A DNA stretch of 64,000 nt from Bacillus marinisedimentorum (lineage in GTDB: Bacteria > Bacillota > Bacilli > Bacillales > Bacillaceae_O). The stretch covers positions 1-64,000 of the forward strand of contig NZ_LWBL02000045.1 in NCBI RefSeq assembly GCF_001644195.2, given 5' to 3'. The notes below the pieces were generated by a model. That model did not search any database. It was not told the origin of the DNA and worked only from the letters and a program-made list of their open reading frames with translations. Of this stretch, positions 17,428 to 27,446 are shown in pieces. How positions within the stretch are numbered: position 1 is the stretch's first letter; each line of letters begins with the position of its first letter. Both the position numbers and the translations under genes were made by a program.

Positions 17428-18276
17428 TCAGTTGATCTTGATGATAACATTGTCGATAAGGCGAACCTTTGAAAATTTGACAGCCGCCGCCAAAATCATT
17501 TTTCCTGACAACGTTTCCGTTTTAGTCAACTCAGGGTATTTGTATAACTCCACATAATCCACGACACCGCTTGTCCTGCTTTCAATTACATCTTTTACGC
17601 CTTTAATGATGGGAGCGGCATCAAGTTCCCCCGCTTTCAATTTTTCCCCGGCCGCTTTCAACGCTGAGTAGATTGCGGGCGCCTCATCTCTTTCCGCTCT
17701 CGTCAGCTTCACATTCCGGGAACTTTTCGCAAGACCGTCTTCCTCCCTTACAATGCCGACCTCCCTGATTTCCACCGGAAAATTGAGATCTTCAACGAGA
17801 CCTTTTACAACCGCCACCTGTTGTGCATCTTTCAGTCCGAAATAACTCCTGTGCGGCAGGGTGATGTTAAAGAGTTTGATCAGAACAGTTGCCACCCCGT
17901 CGAAATGGCCTGGCCGAGACCGCCCGCACAGCACATCCGTTCTCTTTTCCACCTTCAAAGACACGGTCATTTCGGAAGGGTACATTTCCTTCACATGGGG
18001 ATAAAATACGTAATCAACACCAGCATCTGCCGCGAGCTCCTCATCCCGGTCAAAGTCGCGCGGATAAGCGCCGTAATCTTCTGCAGGCCCGAATTGGAGC
18101 GGATTGACGAAAATGCTTAGCACGACAAGATCGTTTTCTTCCCTGGCTGCTTCAACAAGGGTAAGATGCCCTTTATGCAAATAACCCATCGTCGGAACAA
18201 AGCCGATTGAACGGCCGCTGCTTCGCTGCTTTACCATCTCTTGCTGCATTTCGGCTATCGTGTTGATTACCTTCAT
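17428..18276 (-). CDS. panC: Pantothenate synthetase
   Basis: Predicted 282 residues; joins pantoate and beta-alanine using ATP. It has the HxGH-type nucleotide motif in [11 protein letters not shown], the [19 protein letters not shown] substrate loop, [19 protein letters not shown], and KSSRNVKL in place of a KMSKS motif, all usual for PanC. The start overlaps the panB stop by four bases, indicating coupled translation. It is the middle gene of the panBCD operon. Confidence 0.97.
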   Translation of the reverse strand: MKVINTIAEMQQEMVKQRSSGRSIGFVPTMGYLHKGHLTLVEAAREENDLVVLSIFVNPLQFGPAEDYGAYPRDFDRDEELAADAGVDYVFYPHVKEMYPSEMTVSLKVEKRTDVLCGRSRPGHFDGVATVLIKLFNITLPHRSYFGLKDAQQVAVVKGLVEDLNFPVEIREVGIVREEDGLAKSSRNVKLTRAERDEAPAIYSALKAAGEKLKAGELDAAPIIKGVKDVIESRTSGVVDYVELYKYPELTKTETLSGKMILAAAVKFSKVRLIDNVIIKIN

Positions 18277-19109
18277 TCCTGGCCTCCGTATAATGCGGCC
18301 AACTGCTCGTTTTTCATTGTGAAACTGTGCTCTTCACCTGGAAACTCACGATTTTTCACTTCAGCCGCAAATTGTGAAATGCCATTTTTGATTGCAGTAT
18401 TCACATCGGCATAACGTTTCGCAAAGCGCGGTACCCGTTCCACTCCGTATGTGATTACATCATGGTAGACGAGAACCTGGCCATCCGTATCCCGTCCGGC
18501 ACCTATCCCGATTACAGGAATCGCAAGCGCCTCTGTCACAGCTGCTGACAACTGCTTCGGCACCGCTTCAAGTACAAGCATCACGGCACCCGCTGCTTCA
18601 GCAGCCCTGGCATCCTCCATCAGTCTGCGGGCTGATTCAGCATCCTTACCCTGTACACCATAACCGCCGAGCACCCCGACCGACTGGGGCGTCAAGCCAA
18701 GATGAGCGACAATCGGCACACCCGCTTCAGTCAGCGTCCGGATTACGGAAATCACTTCCCCGCCGCCTTCCACTTTCAGCGCATTGGCGCCGCTTTCCTG
18801 GATGATTCTGCGGGCATTTTTCATTGTGTCTTCCCGTGAGGCATGATAGCTCATAAACGGCATATCCGTTACAACATATGTATCCGGAGCACCCCGTTTC
18901 ACGGCTTTGGTATGATGGATCATATCAGCGACCGTAACAGGCACAGTCGATTCATAGCCGAGTACGACCATTCCGAGAGAATCGCCGACAAGGATAACAT
19001 CAGCACCTGCTTCCTCCACCTGTTTTGCCGATGGGTAATCATAGGCGGTTACCATGACAATCGGCTCACTTTCAATCTTCATCTTCGTAAATTCCTTTGT
19101 CCCTTTCAT
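18273..19109 (-). CDS. panB: 3-methyl-2-oxobutanoate hydroxymethyltransferase
   Basis: Predicted 278 residues; transfers a hydroxymethyl group from methylene-tetrahydrofolate to ketoisovalerate, the first step to pantoate. It is a TIM barrel with [43 protein letters not shown] and [17 protein letters not shown]. The ATG at 19109 has GAGGAGGAGGAAAG in front, and gives the family's usual length; an upstream reading frame to 19304 is not conserved and crosses a terminator. A structured leader upstream may control the operon. Confidence 0.97.
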   Translation of the reverse strand: MKGTKEFTKMKIESEPIVMVTAYDYPSAKQVEEAGADVILVGDSLGMVVLGYESTVPVTVADMIHHTKAVKRGAPDTYVVTDMPFMSYHASREDTMKNARRIIQESGANALKVEGGGEVISVIRTLTEAGVPIVAHLGLTPQSVGVLGGYGVQGKDAESARRLMEDARAAEAAGAVMLVLEAVPKQLSAAVTEALAIPVIGIGAGRDTDGQVLVYHDVITYGVERVPRFAKRYADVNTAIKNGISQFAAEVKNREFPGEEHSFTMKNEQLAALYGGQE

Positions 19110-19337
19110 GTCTTTCCTCCTCCTCTTTGGGAGCGAGAAAGATGAAGCAACCGAAAAAAACGCCTTCTTCCGGCTGGAAGAGGCGTGATTAAATAAGCAT
19201 TCGGCAATCATCCCTCTGTCCCAGTCCATCATTTTTGGATCAAGGCAGAATATTCCCTGACAAATCATATGAAAATCACAAAACTGCAAGGCGGTGCAGT
19301 TCACAGGTGATACTGCCCGGCTACATGTAGTATAACA
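19110..19337 (-). promoter_or_regulatory. panBCD leader: promoter plus possible attenuator
   Basis: An extended -10 (TGTTATACT, 19337-19329) is followed by a hairpin AACTGCA/TGCAGTT (19301-19282) and then a strong terminator CGCCTCTTCC/GGAAGAAGGCG with seven T (19186-19154). Only 44 bases without an evident promoter separate the terminator from the panB ribosome site region. The terminator may simply end birA, or it may be an attenuator read through to express panBCD. Confidence 0.45.
19154..19186 (-). terminator. Terminator between birA and panB
   Basis: ACGCCTCTTCC-AGCC-GGAAGAAGGCGT stem with one bulged base, followed by TTTTTTTC on the minus strand. Confidence 0.8.
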
Positions 19338-19346
19338 GATTCCTTA

Positions 19347-20333
19347 CTATCTGGGTACAATTTCTATATCTGCTGAATATATCTGGTGAATGGCGCCTTC
19401 TTCATCTTTCAGAAGGAGCACTCCGTCACCCGTTATGCCGACTGCATATCCCGTAAGTGTACTGGTCACTGTTGTTGCAGTTATTTTCCGTCCGATGCTG
19501 ACCGCTCCTTCTTCCCATGCCTGTTTGACGGGTGCAAAACCTTCTTTCAAATATTTAAAATAGAGGGACTCCAGTTCTTCAAGAATGCCGGCAATGACCG
19601 CATTCCTGTTGAAATGCACTCCTCCTTCAGCGGCAAGGGAGCTTGCTTTATCCTGCAGATGGGCTGGAAAATCGGCCAGATCATGATTCACGTTCAAGCC
19701 GATACCGATGATGACGGCCTGGACTCTGTCCGGGTCAGCCTGGAGCTCGGTTAAAATACCGGCCACCTTCCGGCCGTTTATTAGGAGATCGTTCGGCCAC
19801 TTAATATCGCTGGTGAGGCCGGTCACTTTTTGTATTCCCGTTCTGACAGCCGCAGCTGCAAGCAATGTTAATTGCGGTGCCTGCCGGGGCGGGATATCCG
19901 GACGAAGGATAATACTCATCCAGATTCCCTTTCCAGCAATCGAATCCCAGCTGCGGTTTAGCCGTCCCCTGCCTTCCGTCTGTTTTTCTGCAGCAATAAC
20001 TGTTCCTTCTGCTGCTCCTTCGTTCGAACGGATATGAGCGGTTTTCTGGGTGGAGGGCAGTGCATCATGGACTTCCACGGTACCTCCAAACCAGGCGGTT
20101 TTCAATCCGAATCGGATAGCGCTTCCAGACAGCGTTTCTGGAAGCGCTGTAATCCGGTAACCTTTACGCGGAACAGCTTCCAGCCGAAATCCCTCTTTCC
20201 TGAGGTCCTCGATGTATTTCCAGACCGCTGTTCTCGAACAGCCGAGCGCCTCTGATATTTGCTGGCCTGATAGAAATTGCCCCGGCCTGTCAGCAAACAT
20301 GTTCAACAGCGTTTCTTTTACAGCAGGTTGCAT
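19347..20333 (-). CDS. birA: Biotin-protein ligase and biotin operon repressor
   Basis: Predicted 328 residues. It attaches biotin to acetyl-CoA carboxylase and pyruvate carboxylase, and represses biotin genes. Residues 8-62 form a winged helix (LSGQQISEALGCSRTAVWKY). The ligase core has LPSTQKTA, GRGRLNRSWDS (biotinyl-AMP loop), KWPNDLLINGRKVAGIL and a C-terminal SH3-like domain (GVLLLKDEEGAIHQIYSADI). Its start overlaps the end of cca by 16 bases. No biotin operon is present in this window, so regulation would act elsewhere. Confidence 0.96.
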   Translation of the reverse strand: MQPAVKETLLNMFADRPGQFLSGQQISEALGCSRTAVWKYIEDLRKEGFRLEAVPRKGYRITALPETLSGSAIRFGLKTAWFGGTVEVHDALPSTQKTAHIRSNEGAAEGTVIAAEKQTEGRGRLNRSWDSIAGKGIWMSIILRPDIPPRQAPQLTLLAAAAVRTGIQKVTGLTSDIKWPNDLLINGRKVAGILTELQADPDRVQAVIIGIGLNVNHDLADFPAHLQDKASSLAAEGGVHFNRNAVIAGILEELESLYFKYLKEGFAPVKQAWEEGAVSIGRKITATTVTSTLTGYAVGITGDGVLLLKDEEGAIHQIYSADIEIVPR

Positions 20334-21514
20334 TGCTCAAGCCACTCCTTCATATCAGCCCTGTCGTTTGCCAATTTCTGCTCCACTACCGCTTTTTCGA
20401 CACTCGACAACGCTTTCTCAATCCATGGTCCAGGTCTCTTTCCACTCCAGGAAATAAGATTCCTGCCGTCAAGTTCAAGTTCATTTCGGGAATGAATCGG
20501 CAAGCTGCTGTACCTTCTGGCGATTTCTTCAAGAGCCGGCTGTGCAGCTACACCGGATAATGCCGCGGTGATTCTGGCGGCCGATTGTGAATAAGACCCG
20601 CCAAATTTGTAGAGCTGCCAATCTGTCCAGCCTTTAGACGATGCAGAATGAACGGCATCCAGCAATATCCGGATATTTGTGCGCCGCTTTTTCGGTAACT
20701 TCCAAATTTCAAACAGACTTTGAGGATCCGAAAGATCCAGAAAGTGAAAAAGAACTGTCCAAAACTCGGTCAGCTCCCTCAATTCCCGAAGACGGCTGTC
20801 TGCCATCTGATGCAGCACATCTTTACGGCCGGCGAGTCCTGGCAGGGATTCTGACAGTCCTGTATCAGCGAGCAGTCTTAGTGCCTGCCCCCTGTTCTCA
20901 CCGAGAAGAAGCTTATCAAACTCGACAGAAATCCGTTCAACTGCAATATGCTTCAACATTTCTGCGTGGAGGGTAATCGCTTTAACTGTCTCTTCTTCCA
21001 CCTTGAAGTCAAGCTGGCTTGAAAACCTGAGGGCCCTCATCATCCGCAGTGCGTCTTCTGAGAACCGTTCCGACGGATTTCCCACCGTACAAATCCGTCT
21101 CCGTTGAAGATCATCCCTGCCGCTGAAAGGGTCGATGATTTGGCCGTCTTTTGTTAGTGCGATCGCATTAATGGTAAAATCCCGTCTCTGTAAGTCTTCC
21201 TTTAAGGAAGAGACAAATTTCACTTCCGAAGGCCTCCGGTAGTCAAGGTAGTCGCCATCTGTACGGAAGGTTGTCACTTCGTAAAAATGGCCCGATTGCT
21301 CAACTACAACGGTACCATGCTCGATTCCGATCGGAAGGGTTTTATTGAAAAGCTGCATGACTGCCCGGGGCTGTGCGGAAGTGGCGATATCAACATCTCC
21401 GATTTCCCGGCCCAGCAGCATATCTCGCACGGAACCACCTACAAAATATGCTTCATATCCGTTTTCTATCAGGCGATCGATAATCGCCGCTGGTATCTCA
21501 AACACGCTGTTCAT
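20318..21514 (-). CDS. cca: CCA-adding tRNA nucleotidyltransferase
   Basis: Predicted 398 residues; adds or repairs the CCA end of tRNAs without a template. The class II nucleotidyltransferase head shows [19 protein letters not shown] with the metal-binding DVD, then [10 protein letters not shown] and [12 protein letters not shown]-type sequences, followed by helical neck and body domains. Its start overlaps the bshA stop by four bases and its end overlaps birA, so bshA-cca-birA form one translationally linked series, as in B. subtilis. Confidence 0.95.
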   Translation of the reverse strand: MNSVFEIPAAIIDRLIENGYEAYFVGGSVRDMLLGREIGDVDIATSAQPRAVMQLFNKTLPIGIEHGTVVVEQSGHFYEVTTFRTDGDYLDYRRPSEVKFVSSLKEDLQRRDFTINAIALTKDGQIIDPFSGRDDLQRRRICTVGNPSERFSEDALRMMRALRFSSQLDFKVEEETVKAITLHAEMLKHIAVERISVEFDKLLLGENRGQALRLLADTGLSESLPGLAGRKDVLHQMADSRLRELRELTEFWTVLFHFLDLSDPQSLFEIWKLPKKRRTNIRILLDAVHSASSKGWTDWQLYKFGGSYSQSAARITAALSGVAAQPALEEIARRYSSLPIHSRNELELDGRNLISWSGKRPGPWIEKALSSVEKAVVEQKLANDRADMKEWLEQCNLL

Positions 21515-22659
21515 CGCTTTTCCTCCATCGGTTTTTCGGCGAGCGTTTCGTAATAAACTTTTTCATATTGATTCACGATGGCTCCTGAATGGAACTTTTG
21601 CGCTGCCGTATCGAGGGCGGCCTGCCGGAAACGGCTATGCAAAACACTGTTTTCCAGTAATCCAAGCGCATGCCGTGTCCCCGCTTCAATATCACCGGTG
21701 TCGATAATATAACCGTTTTTGCCGTGTTCGATGATTTCAGGAATTCCGCCGATATCTGTCCCGATGCATGGTACTCCGCAAGCCATCGCTTCAAGGAGCA
21801 CCAGGCCGAAACTTTCCTTCTGTGACAAGAGCAGCATCAAATCGCTGATAGAAAGCAATTCTGCTACGTTTTCCTGTTTTCCGAGAAACAGAACATGGTC
21901 TTCCAGCCCCAGCTCGCTGACAAGTGAACTAACCTTGGAATATTCAGGGCCGTCACCGATCAAAAGGAGCCGTGCCGGCATGCTGCGGACGATATTACCG
22001 AAAAGACGAATCACGTCAGGCACCCGCTTTACATGCCTGAAATTCGAAATATGGACGACCACTTTTTCGTGAGGCGATATTCCGTAGGCGGCCCTCAGCC
22101 CTTCATGTTTCCTTGGGTGGTACTCACGTTCATCAACGAAATTATGTATCGGTATGATCTGCTTGTCAGTCATTAGCATCTCCCTTGTTTGGTCGATGAG
22201 CGCGCGGCTTACGGCTGTCACTGCATCCGAACGCTCTATCCCGAACCGGATAGCCTCACTAAGCGAAGGATCTTCCCCGAGGACGGTGATATCGGTTCCA
22301 TGCAACGTGGTCACGACTTTCAGTTTACCGCCGGTCATTTCCCTGGCCAGTATTGCACTGATCGCATGAGGAACAGCATAATGGACGTGAAGCAAATCGA
22401 GCCCTTCCCGTTTCGACACTTCTGCCATTTTACTTGCCAGCGAAATATCATACGGGGCATATTTGAATACCGAATATTGATTGACTTCGACTTCATGGAA
22501 ATAAATATTCGGATAAAGCCTGTCGAGCCTGAACGGGACATCAGATGTTATAAAGTGGATTTCATGGCCGCGCTGGGCAAGAAGCTTTCCCAATTCCGTC
22601 GCGACTACCCCTGATCCGCCCACCGTCGGATAGCACGTTATGCCAATCTTCAATTTCAT
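21511..22659 (-). CDS. bshA: Bacillithiol synthesis glycosyltransferase BshA
   Basis: Predicted 382 residues. BshA joins GlcNAc and L-malate, the first step to bacillithiol. It is a GT-B fold, family GT4 enzyme with [20 protein letters not shown] at the N-terminus, [22 protein letters not shown], and the C-terminal [16 protein letters not shown] with the EX7E motif. The ATG at 22659 is supported by GGTGA five bases upstream. The next enzyme gene, bshB1, normally lies just upstream (between mgsA and bshA) but is absent; only 106 non-coding bases are there. Confidence 0.95.
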   Translation of the reverse strand: MKLKIGITCYPTVGGSGVVATELGKLLAQRGHEIHFITSDVPFRLDRLYPNIYFHEVEVNQYSVFKYAPYDISLASKMAEVSKREGLDLLHVHYAVPHAISAILAREMTGGKLKVVTTLHGTDITVLGEDPSLSEAIRFGIERSDAVTAVSRALIDQTREMLMTDKQIIPIHNFVDEREYHPRKHEGLRAAYGISPHEKVVVHISNFRHVKRVPDVIRLFGNIVRSMPARLLLIGDGPEYSKVSSLVSELGLEDHVLFLGKQENVAELLSISDLMLLLSQKESFGLVLLEAMACGVPCIGTDIGGIPEIIEHGKNGYIIDTGDIEAGTRHALGLLENSVLHSRFRQAALDTAAQKFHSGAIVNQYEKVYYETLAEKPMEEKR

Positions 22660-22765
22660 GTCTATCACCAAACCAATCTTTATCATTCAAAACCTTGTAA
22701 GCTGCCGGAAAATGAGCTGCCATTCATGAGAGTTTCTGGCTGCAGCTACTACTGTTCTTCTGAAA

Positions 22766-23176
22766 TCAATAAACATCTGTCCCGTGAACGATTCTCCGCC
22801 ATTGCAGATCGCCTCTTTTAAGGCCCTGGACCAGGATTTCGGCTGTGCCCAGGTTGGTGGCAAGCGGTATGCCGTACACATCACAGAGACGGAGCAATGC
22901 CGATACGTCCGGCTCATGCGGCTGTGCAGTAAGCGGATCTCGGAAAAACAGGATCATATCCATCTCATTTTTCGCAACCATAGCACCGATTTGCTGGTCG
23001 CCTCCGAGCGGTCCGGACTCGAACCTGGTAATATCTAGTCCAGTCGCTTCTTTGATCTTCTTGCCTGTCGTTCCGGTTGCATAAAGGCTGTGCTGCTCAA
23101 GTACCTGTTTGTATGCAAGTGCAAATTGGATAATTTCCCGTTTCTTTTTATCATGGGCAATCAATGCAATGTTCAT
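22766..23176 (-). CDS. mgsA: Methylglyoxal synthase
   Basis: Predicted 136 residues; converts dihydroxyacetone phosphate to methylglyoxal plus phosphate, a relief valve when sugar phosphates build up. Conserved parts are [40 protein letters not shown] with the catalytic Asp, and [14 protein letters not shown]. The ATG at 23176 follows GGGGGATGGAG and gives the family's normal size. It lies 22 bases after dapB. Confidence 0.97.
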   Translation of the reverse strand: MNIALIAHDKKKREIIQFALAYKQVLEQHSLYATGTTGKKIKEATGLDITRFESGPLGGDQQIGAMVAKNEMDMILFFRDPLTAQPHEPDVSALLRLCDVYGIPLATNLGTAEILVQGLKRGDLQWRRIVHGTDVY

Positions 23177-23198
23177 AGCTCCATCCCCCTTTTCGCAG

Positions 23199-23999
23199 CT
23201 ATTCCAGGATATTTTCAAGGCCGTAAACAAGAGTGTCAAGCTGTTTTACCGTTTCGACAGCCACTTTCACACCTGACATGAACGACCCGCGGTCAAACGA
23301 ATCGTGTTTGATTGTCAATGTTTGGCCGGCACTGCCGAATATGACTTCCTGGTGCGCCAGCAGGCCGGGGAGCCGGATGCTGTGAATCGGAATGCCGTCA
23401 TATGAAGCACCCCTGGCCCCTTCCATCGTCTCCTGTTCATCAGGATGGCCCTGTTTCTTCGACTCCCTGATTTCAGCGATCAATTCGGCAGTCTTTACAG
23501 CGGTGCCTGAAGGTGCGTCCAGTTTCCTGTCATGGTGCTTTTCAATGATTTCCACATCCGGAAAATACCTGGCCGCCATCCTGGCGAATTTCATCATCAA
23601 AACAGCTCCTACCGCAAAATTAGGCGCAATGATAGCACCCGTTTCCCGTTCTTCGGCAAGTGCTGTCAGCTCTGCGATATCACTGCTCGAAAATCCGGTT
23701 GTACCCACCACAGGACAGACACCGTGACGGAGGGCTGCTTCGGTATGCAGTTTTCCAACTTCCGGCGTAGTCAAATCGATAAGGACATCTGCATCTGTTT
23801 CTGACAGGCATTGTTCGATGTCTTCATAAACGCGGGCATTGAGAGCCGGCATATCTTCCAGGTCACCCAGCATTTTTCCGTCATTTTTGCGGTCGATTGC
23901 TGCCGCCAATTCGAAATGGGAAGTGTTTTCTATTAATCCCACAGCTGCCCGACCCATCCTTCCGCGCGGTCCAGCCAGGATAATTCTTATTGTTTCCAT
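23199..23999 (-). CDS. dapB: 4-hydroxy-tetrahydrodipicolinate reductase
   Basis: Predicted 266 residues; NAD(P)H-dependent step of the diaminopimelate/lysine pathway, and also needed for dipicolinate in spores. The nucleotide-binding loop is [28 protein letters not shown] and the catalytic [13 protein letters not shown] (His and Lys) are intact, with GRD-like substrate residues toward the end. AAGGAG stands nine bases before the ATG at 23999. The ypjD stop codon lies one base upstream, so the two are probably coupled. Confidence 0.97.
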   Translation of the reverse strand: METIRIILAGPRGRMGRAAVGLIENTSHFELAAAIDRKNDGKMLGDLEDMPALNARVYEDIEQCLSETDADVLIDLTTPEVGKLHTEAALRHGVCPVVGTTGFSSSDIAELTALAEERETGAIIAPNFAVGAVLMMKFARMAARYFPDVEIIEKHHDRKLDAPSGTAVKTAELIAEIRESKKQGHPDEQETMEGARGASYDGIPIHSIRLPGLLAHQEVIFGSAGQTLTIKHDSFDRGSFMSGVKVAVETVKQLDTLVYGLENILE

Positions 24000-24000
24000 G

Positions 24001-24342
24001 TCATTCGACTCCTTCTTCATCATGTCGTGTCCAGCGGTCTTTATCCCTTGTCCTGAATTTTTCCATCACGATATCAAATGCATCATTCAGATTGATTTCA
24101 AGTGAGTTCGCAAAACTGATCAAGACGAACAGGACATCGCCCATTTCCTGTTCAATCGTGTTTTCTGCTTCACTATCTTTTTTAGGCTTTTCCCCGTATG
24201 TATGGTTCACTTCCCGGGCCAGCTCCCCGATTTCTTCTGTAAGACGAGCCGTCATGGCCAGCGGACCGAAATAGCCTTCTTTGAACTGGCCGATATATTC
24301 ATCAACTTCCTTTTGCATATCTTCCATTGATTTTATCGCCAC
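24001..24342 (-). CDS. ypjD: MazG-like nucleotide pyrophosphohydrolase YpjD
   Basis: Predicted 113 residues; all-alpha NTP pyrophosphatase family. The metal-binding ExxE...ExxD pattern is present as [12 protein letters not shown] and [31 protein letters not shown] and [10 protein letters not shown] are characteristic of YpjD. It is thought to clean up non-canonical nucleotides; the true substrate is unknown. I chose the GTG at 24342, eight to nine bases after AGGGG; the GTG at 24351 directly abuts that site. It heads the ypjD-dapB-mgsA-bshA-cca-birA series. Confidence 0.9.
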   Translation of the reverse strand: MAIKSMEDMQKEVDEYIGQFKEGYFGPLAMTARLTEEIGELAREVNHTYGEKPKKDSEAENTIEQEMGDVLFVLISFANSLEINLNDAFDIVMEKFRTRDKDRWTRHDEEGVE

Positions 24343-24498
24343 GTTTTTCACCCCTATGCAGTCTCCTTTTAATGTTAGCCAAAACAGAACCGTTTGACAA
24401 ATCAGAAGAAAGGCAATGAGATGAAAATCAGGGCTTGTTTTTATAAAAGGAACGTTTAAACTGATAATGATGTCTTTATTACTGAAGGGGGTTCACTC

Positions 24499-25374
24499 AT
24501 GCTGCCAAAGCTCAAAGTGAGAAACATTCTATACATCATTTTAGGAGCTGCAATCCTCTCATTCGGCCTTGTTTATTTCAATATGGAAAACAATCTGGCT
24601 GAAGGCGGCTTTACCGGGATTACACTGCTATTATACTTTTTGTTCAGCATCGACCCTGCTATTTCCAACCTGCTGCTCAATGCGCCGCTTTTCTTTGTCG
24701 GCTGGAAATTGCTCGGGCGAAATGTATTTTACTACACAATTATCGGAACGGTCTCAGTGTCTGTTTTTCTATGGATATTTCAAAAATACGAGGTCGTTTC
24801 CATGCCGCTTCAGCATGACCTGACACTTGCCGCCCTGTTTGCGGGTGTTTTCATCGGGATCGGCCTCGGCATCATTTTCCGGTTCGGCGGCACAACTGGC
24901 GGTGTGGACATCATCGCAAGAATCGTACATAAATATGTCGGATGGAGCATGGGTAAGACGATGTTCCTTTTTGACCTGGGAGTCATCGCCGCTTCATTTA
25001 TCCTCTATCTTGATTACCGTGAGGCAATGTATACGATTGTCGCTGTTTTTGTCGGTGCCCGCGTCATCGATTTCATGCAGGAAGGCGCTTACGCAGCCAG
25101 GGGTGCGACGATCATCTCCAATAAGACAGAAGAAATCGCAGCCAAAATCATCAAGGAGCTTGACAGGGGAGCCACACTTTTACAGGGAAAAGGCACTTAT
25201 ACAGGCGAAGAACGGCAGATACTCTACTGTGTCGTCGGGCGTAATGAAATTGTGAGGTTGAAAAATGTCATCCATTCCATCGACCCGCACGCATTCGTTG
25301 CAGTTGGTGATGTGCATGACGTCATGGGCGAAGGTTTCACACTCGATGAAAACAAAAATCCTCTGGAACACTGA
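24499..25374 (+). CDS. ypjC: YitT-family membrane protein YpjC
   Basis: Predicted 291 residues. Five hydrophobic segments fill about residues 8-180 (for example ILYIILGAAILSFGLVYF and LAALFAGVFIGIGLGII, followed by RFGGTTGGVDI). A cytoplasmic C-terminal DUF2179-type domain follows (about 205-285, ATLLQGKGTYTGEERQILYC). This is the YitT/YpjC family; its substrate is unknown. AAGGGGG precedes the ATG. It is transcribed opposite to its neighbours, and ends against the convergent YugP-like gene. Confidence 0.9.
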   Translation: MLPKLKVRNILYIILGAAILSFGLVYFNMENNLAEGGFTGITLLLYFLFSIDPAISNLLLNAPLFFVGWKLLGRNVFYYTIIGTVSVSVFLWIFQKYEVVSMPLQHDLTLAALFAGVFIGIGLGIIFRFGGTTGGVDIIARIVHKYVGWSMGKTMFLFDLGVIAASFILYLDYREAMYTIVAVFVGARVIDFMQEGAYAARGATIISNKTEEIAAKIIKELDRGATLLQGKGTYTGEERQILYCVVGRNEIVRLKNVIHSIDPHAFVAVGDVHDVMGEGFTLDENKNPLEH

Positions 25375-25386
25375 GTGCCTGCAGAT

Positions 25387-25530
25387 TATTGAACAAGAAA
25401 AGCACAAGGCGCCCGCTTAGCGGCGTACGCATAAGCAAGGGTACCCGGAGGAAGGCGGGTTTCCCTTCAGGAGGGATCACCGTCTATGACGTAGCCGCTG
25501 GTGCCTGGCGCTGGACACTATCCTTCCCTA
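25387..25530. repeat. Dispersed repeat family A, copy 3
   Basis: Between convergent ypjC and the YugP-like gene. Shares CACAAGGCGCCCGCTTAGCG, GCGTACGCATAAGC, AGGAGGGATCACCGT and GTAGCCGCTGGTGCCTGG with other copies. Confidence 0.8.
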
Positions 25531-25551
25531 AACAACCATTCTCCTCCCTAT

Positions 25552-25586
25552 TGAAAAAGCCCCTGATTGCACAGGGGCTTTTGTAA
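25552..25586. terminator. Bidirectional terminator, ypjC / YugP-like gene
   Basis: AAAAGCCCCTG and CAGGGGCTTTT arms around a short loop, with A and T runs on each side so that it can work in both directions. Confidence 0.8.
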
Positions 25587-25605
25587 GCTTTATAATCGAA
25601 TCTCC

Positions 25606-26283
25606 TTAGTCTTCGCTCATGCCGACAAACATAAGCACAAATCTGAGCAGTTCCAAAACCGCCACAAGCGCCGCTGCAACATAAGTCAATGCTGCCGCGT
25701 TCAGCACCTTCTTTGTGTTCCGTTCTTCATCGTTGCGAATCGCGCCGACGGAAATAATTTGCTCCATCGCCCGGTTTGATGCATTGAATTCAACTGGCAG
25801 CGTAACCACCTGAAACAACACAGCAAACGACATGAAGATGATGCCGAGCAGCATCATTCCGGTAGCTTGGAAAATAATGCCGGCAAGAATGAGGAAAAAT
25901 GAAAAATTCGACCCGAGATTTGCTACCGGCACAAGCGTATGCCGGAATCTCATAAACGCATAGTCTTCAGCATCCTGAAGGGCGTGGCCGACTTCGTGAG
26001 AAGCGACAGCCGCACTCGCCAGCGACCTCCCGCTGTATATGGCGCTTGAAAGATTGACCGTTTTATTGCGCGGGTCATAATGGTCGGACAGTTCTCCCCG
26101 GGTTTCCCGTATTTGTACATCATAGAGGCCGTTATCATTAAGAATTTTCCTTGCGACCTCGGCCCCTGTCATTCCAGTTGAGTTTGGTACTTGAGAATAT
26201 TTTCGGTAAGCACTTTTCACTTTGCTCTGAGCCCAAAGAGGGATAATCATCAACAGTGCAAAGTAAATCAGGAACATTCCCAC
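25606..26283 (-). CDS. YugP-type membrane zinc metallopeptidase
   Basis: Predicted 225 residues. A membrane helix at the N-terminus (FLIYFALLMIIPLWAQSKV) is followed by TGMTGAEVARKIL, the DHYDPRNKTVNLS segment and the zinc motif HEVGHALQ in VASHEVGHALQDAEDY. Two more hydrophobic hairpins follow (about 125-165 and 195-215). This is the YugP family of membrane proteases, of unknown substrate. In B. subtilis yugP is elsewhere; here a member lies between ypjC and ypjB. The GTG start at 26283 has GGAGGA eight bases upstream. Confidence 0.85.
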   Translation of the reverse strand: MGMFLIYFALLMIIPLWAQSKVKSAYRKYSQVPNSTGMTGAEVARKILNDNGLYDVQIRETRGELSDHYDPRNKTVNLSSAIYSGRSLASAAVASHEVGHALQDAEDYAFMRFRHTLVPVANLGSNFSFFLILAGIIFQATGMMLLGIIFMSFAVLFQVVTLPVEFNASNRAMEQIISVGAIRNDEERNTKKVLNAAALTYVAAALVAVLELLRFVLMFVGMSED

Positions 26284-26358
26284 TTATGCATTCCTCCGTT
26301 ATTTTAGTGTGATAACTTAGCTTGTTTAATATTATTTTAATGTAAGGCTCTAATCCCG

Positions 26359-27165
26359 TCAATCATTTGATTTCCTGCGGTAGTGGCGTTTTTCTCTCTC
26401 TGCCCGGTATTTTTTCCATCCGGCATAAAATAATGCAGACAGGATGACACCGCCAATGGAATAGATGACAGCAAACAAGGACGGGTCTGCACTGTTCAGG
26501 TCGGTCTCAGAAAAAATCCCGTTTAGCGAAGCTTCCAGATCAGCAAGTGTGCTGAGTTTTTCCTGATATGATGAACTCTTCATTCTGTCATTATCCAAAT
26601 GAGCGATATATGAGTGCAGCATCTGGACGTCCTCTTCCGGCCGGTCCAGGGAAACAGCGGGATGGATTACGGTATAATCTGCAATAAAGCGGTTGAGCCG
26701 CTGTTGATATTCATGATGATCTTTTCTGGCAGCCGACGCTTTGAGTTCCTGCAAGTCGCCAAGGATGACCCCTTTCATCGTCAGCCAGAGCGGCTGATGT
26801 TCGGAAAAAAGGGCATCGACTACAAAACGGAACTGTGTCATAGCCTGGACCCTTTGTTCATGCGGCAACTGAACCTTTGTCATGGCATCCACCGCCTGCT
26901 GATGGACAGTTACAGCCACCTTCAGATCGTGCATATCAAAATGGCCGGATGCAGAGGGGTCGTCCATAAACCGGGCGGAAAAATGGACGAGAATTCGCTT
27001 CGCTTCCCCGTACCTCTCCTGTTTAGCAAGCATTAGGGCCTGGTCGGCCAGTTTATTGAGCTGTTCCGCCTGCATGCCGTCGGACTTTTCCGGTGCCGCA
27101 GCCAACGCGGAATATGATCCTGCTATCAATCCAATAACGATAATGGCCGCTATTATCATTCGCAT
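26359..27165 (-). CDS. ypjB: Sporulation protein YpjB
   Basis: Predicted 268 residues. It has an N-terminal signal peptide (MIIAAIIVIGLIAGSYSALA), a helical extracytoplasmic domain (LNKLADQALMLAKQERYGEA; LDNDRMKSSSYQEKLSTLA), one C-terminal membrane helix (about 230-250) and a short basic tail. This plan and place next to ypjA match YpjB of spore formers. In B. subtilis it is reported to be expressed in sporulation; here a CATACGAT sequence upstream could be a sigma-E -10, but no convincing -35 was seen. Function unknown. Confidence 0.87.
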   Translation of the reverse strand: MRMIIAAIIVIGLIAGSYSALAAAPEKSDGMQAEQLNKLADQALMLAKQERYGEAKRILVHFSARFMDDPSASGHFDMHDLKVAVTVHQQAVDAMTKVQLPHEQRVQAMTQFRFVVDALFSEHQPLWLTMKGVILGDLQELKASAARKDHHEYQQRLNRFIADYTVIHPAVSLDRPEEDVQMLHSYIAHLDNDRMKSSSYQEKLSTLADLEASLNGIFSETDLNSADPSLFAVIYSIGGVILSALFYAGWKKYRAEREKRHYRRKSND

Positions 27166-27446
27166 ACTTGTCCCTCCTCCAGATTACTACATCGTATGAG
27201 GAGGTGGACAAGAGTAGACCTCATATTTACGTTCTATTGCATACTGCTGTTTTTATCTCGGCAGGCGATCGGTCTCACCCGGGCCAGGGAGCGTCCCGGA
27301 CCGCCCCTGATCCGCTTCCTACTTAGGGCATTTTTGTTACATCACTCACCATGCGAAAAAATCCGAATGCAGTTTCAAAAAGCCTCCCGCCTTCTGCACC
27401 GATCAACAACACACTAAATATACAATAAGCTATAATATAACCGGTT

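Noticed and set aside
22687-22917. Remnant of bshB1 in the mgsA-bshA gap
   Set aside because: The frame mostly overlaps mgsA in another phase, and its end shows no BshB1-like zinc motif.
27196-27417. Plus-strand frame between ypjB and ypjA
   Set aside because: No ribosome site; low-quality composition; likely chance frame in an intergenic gap.
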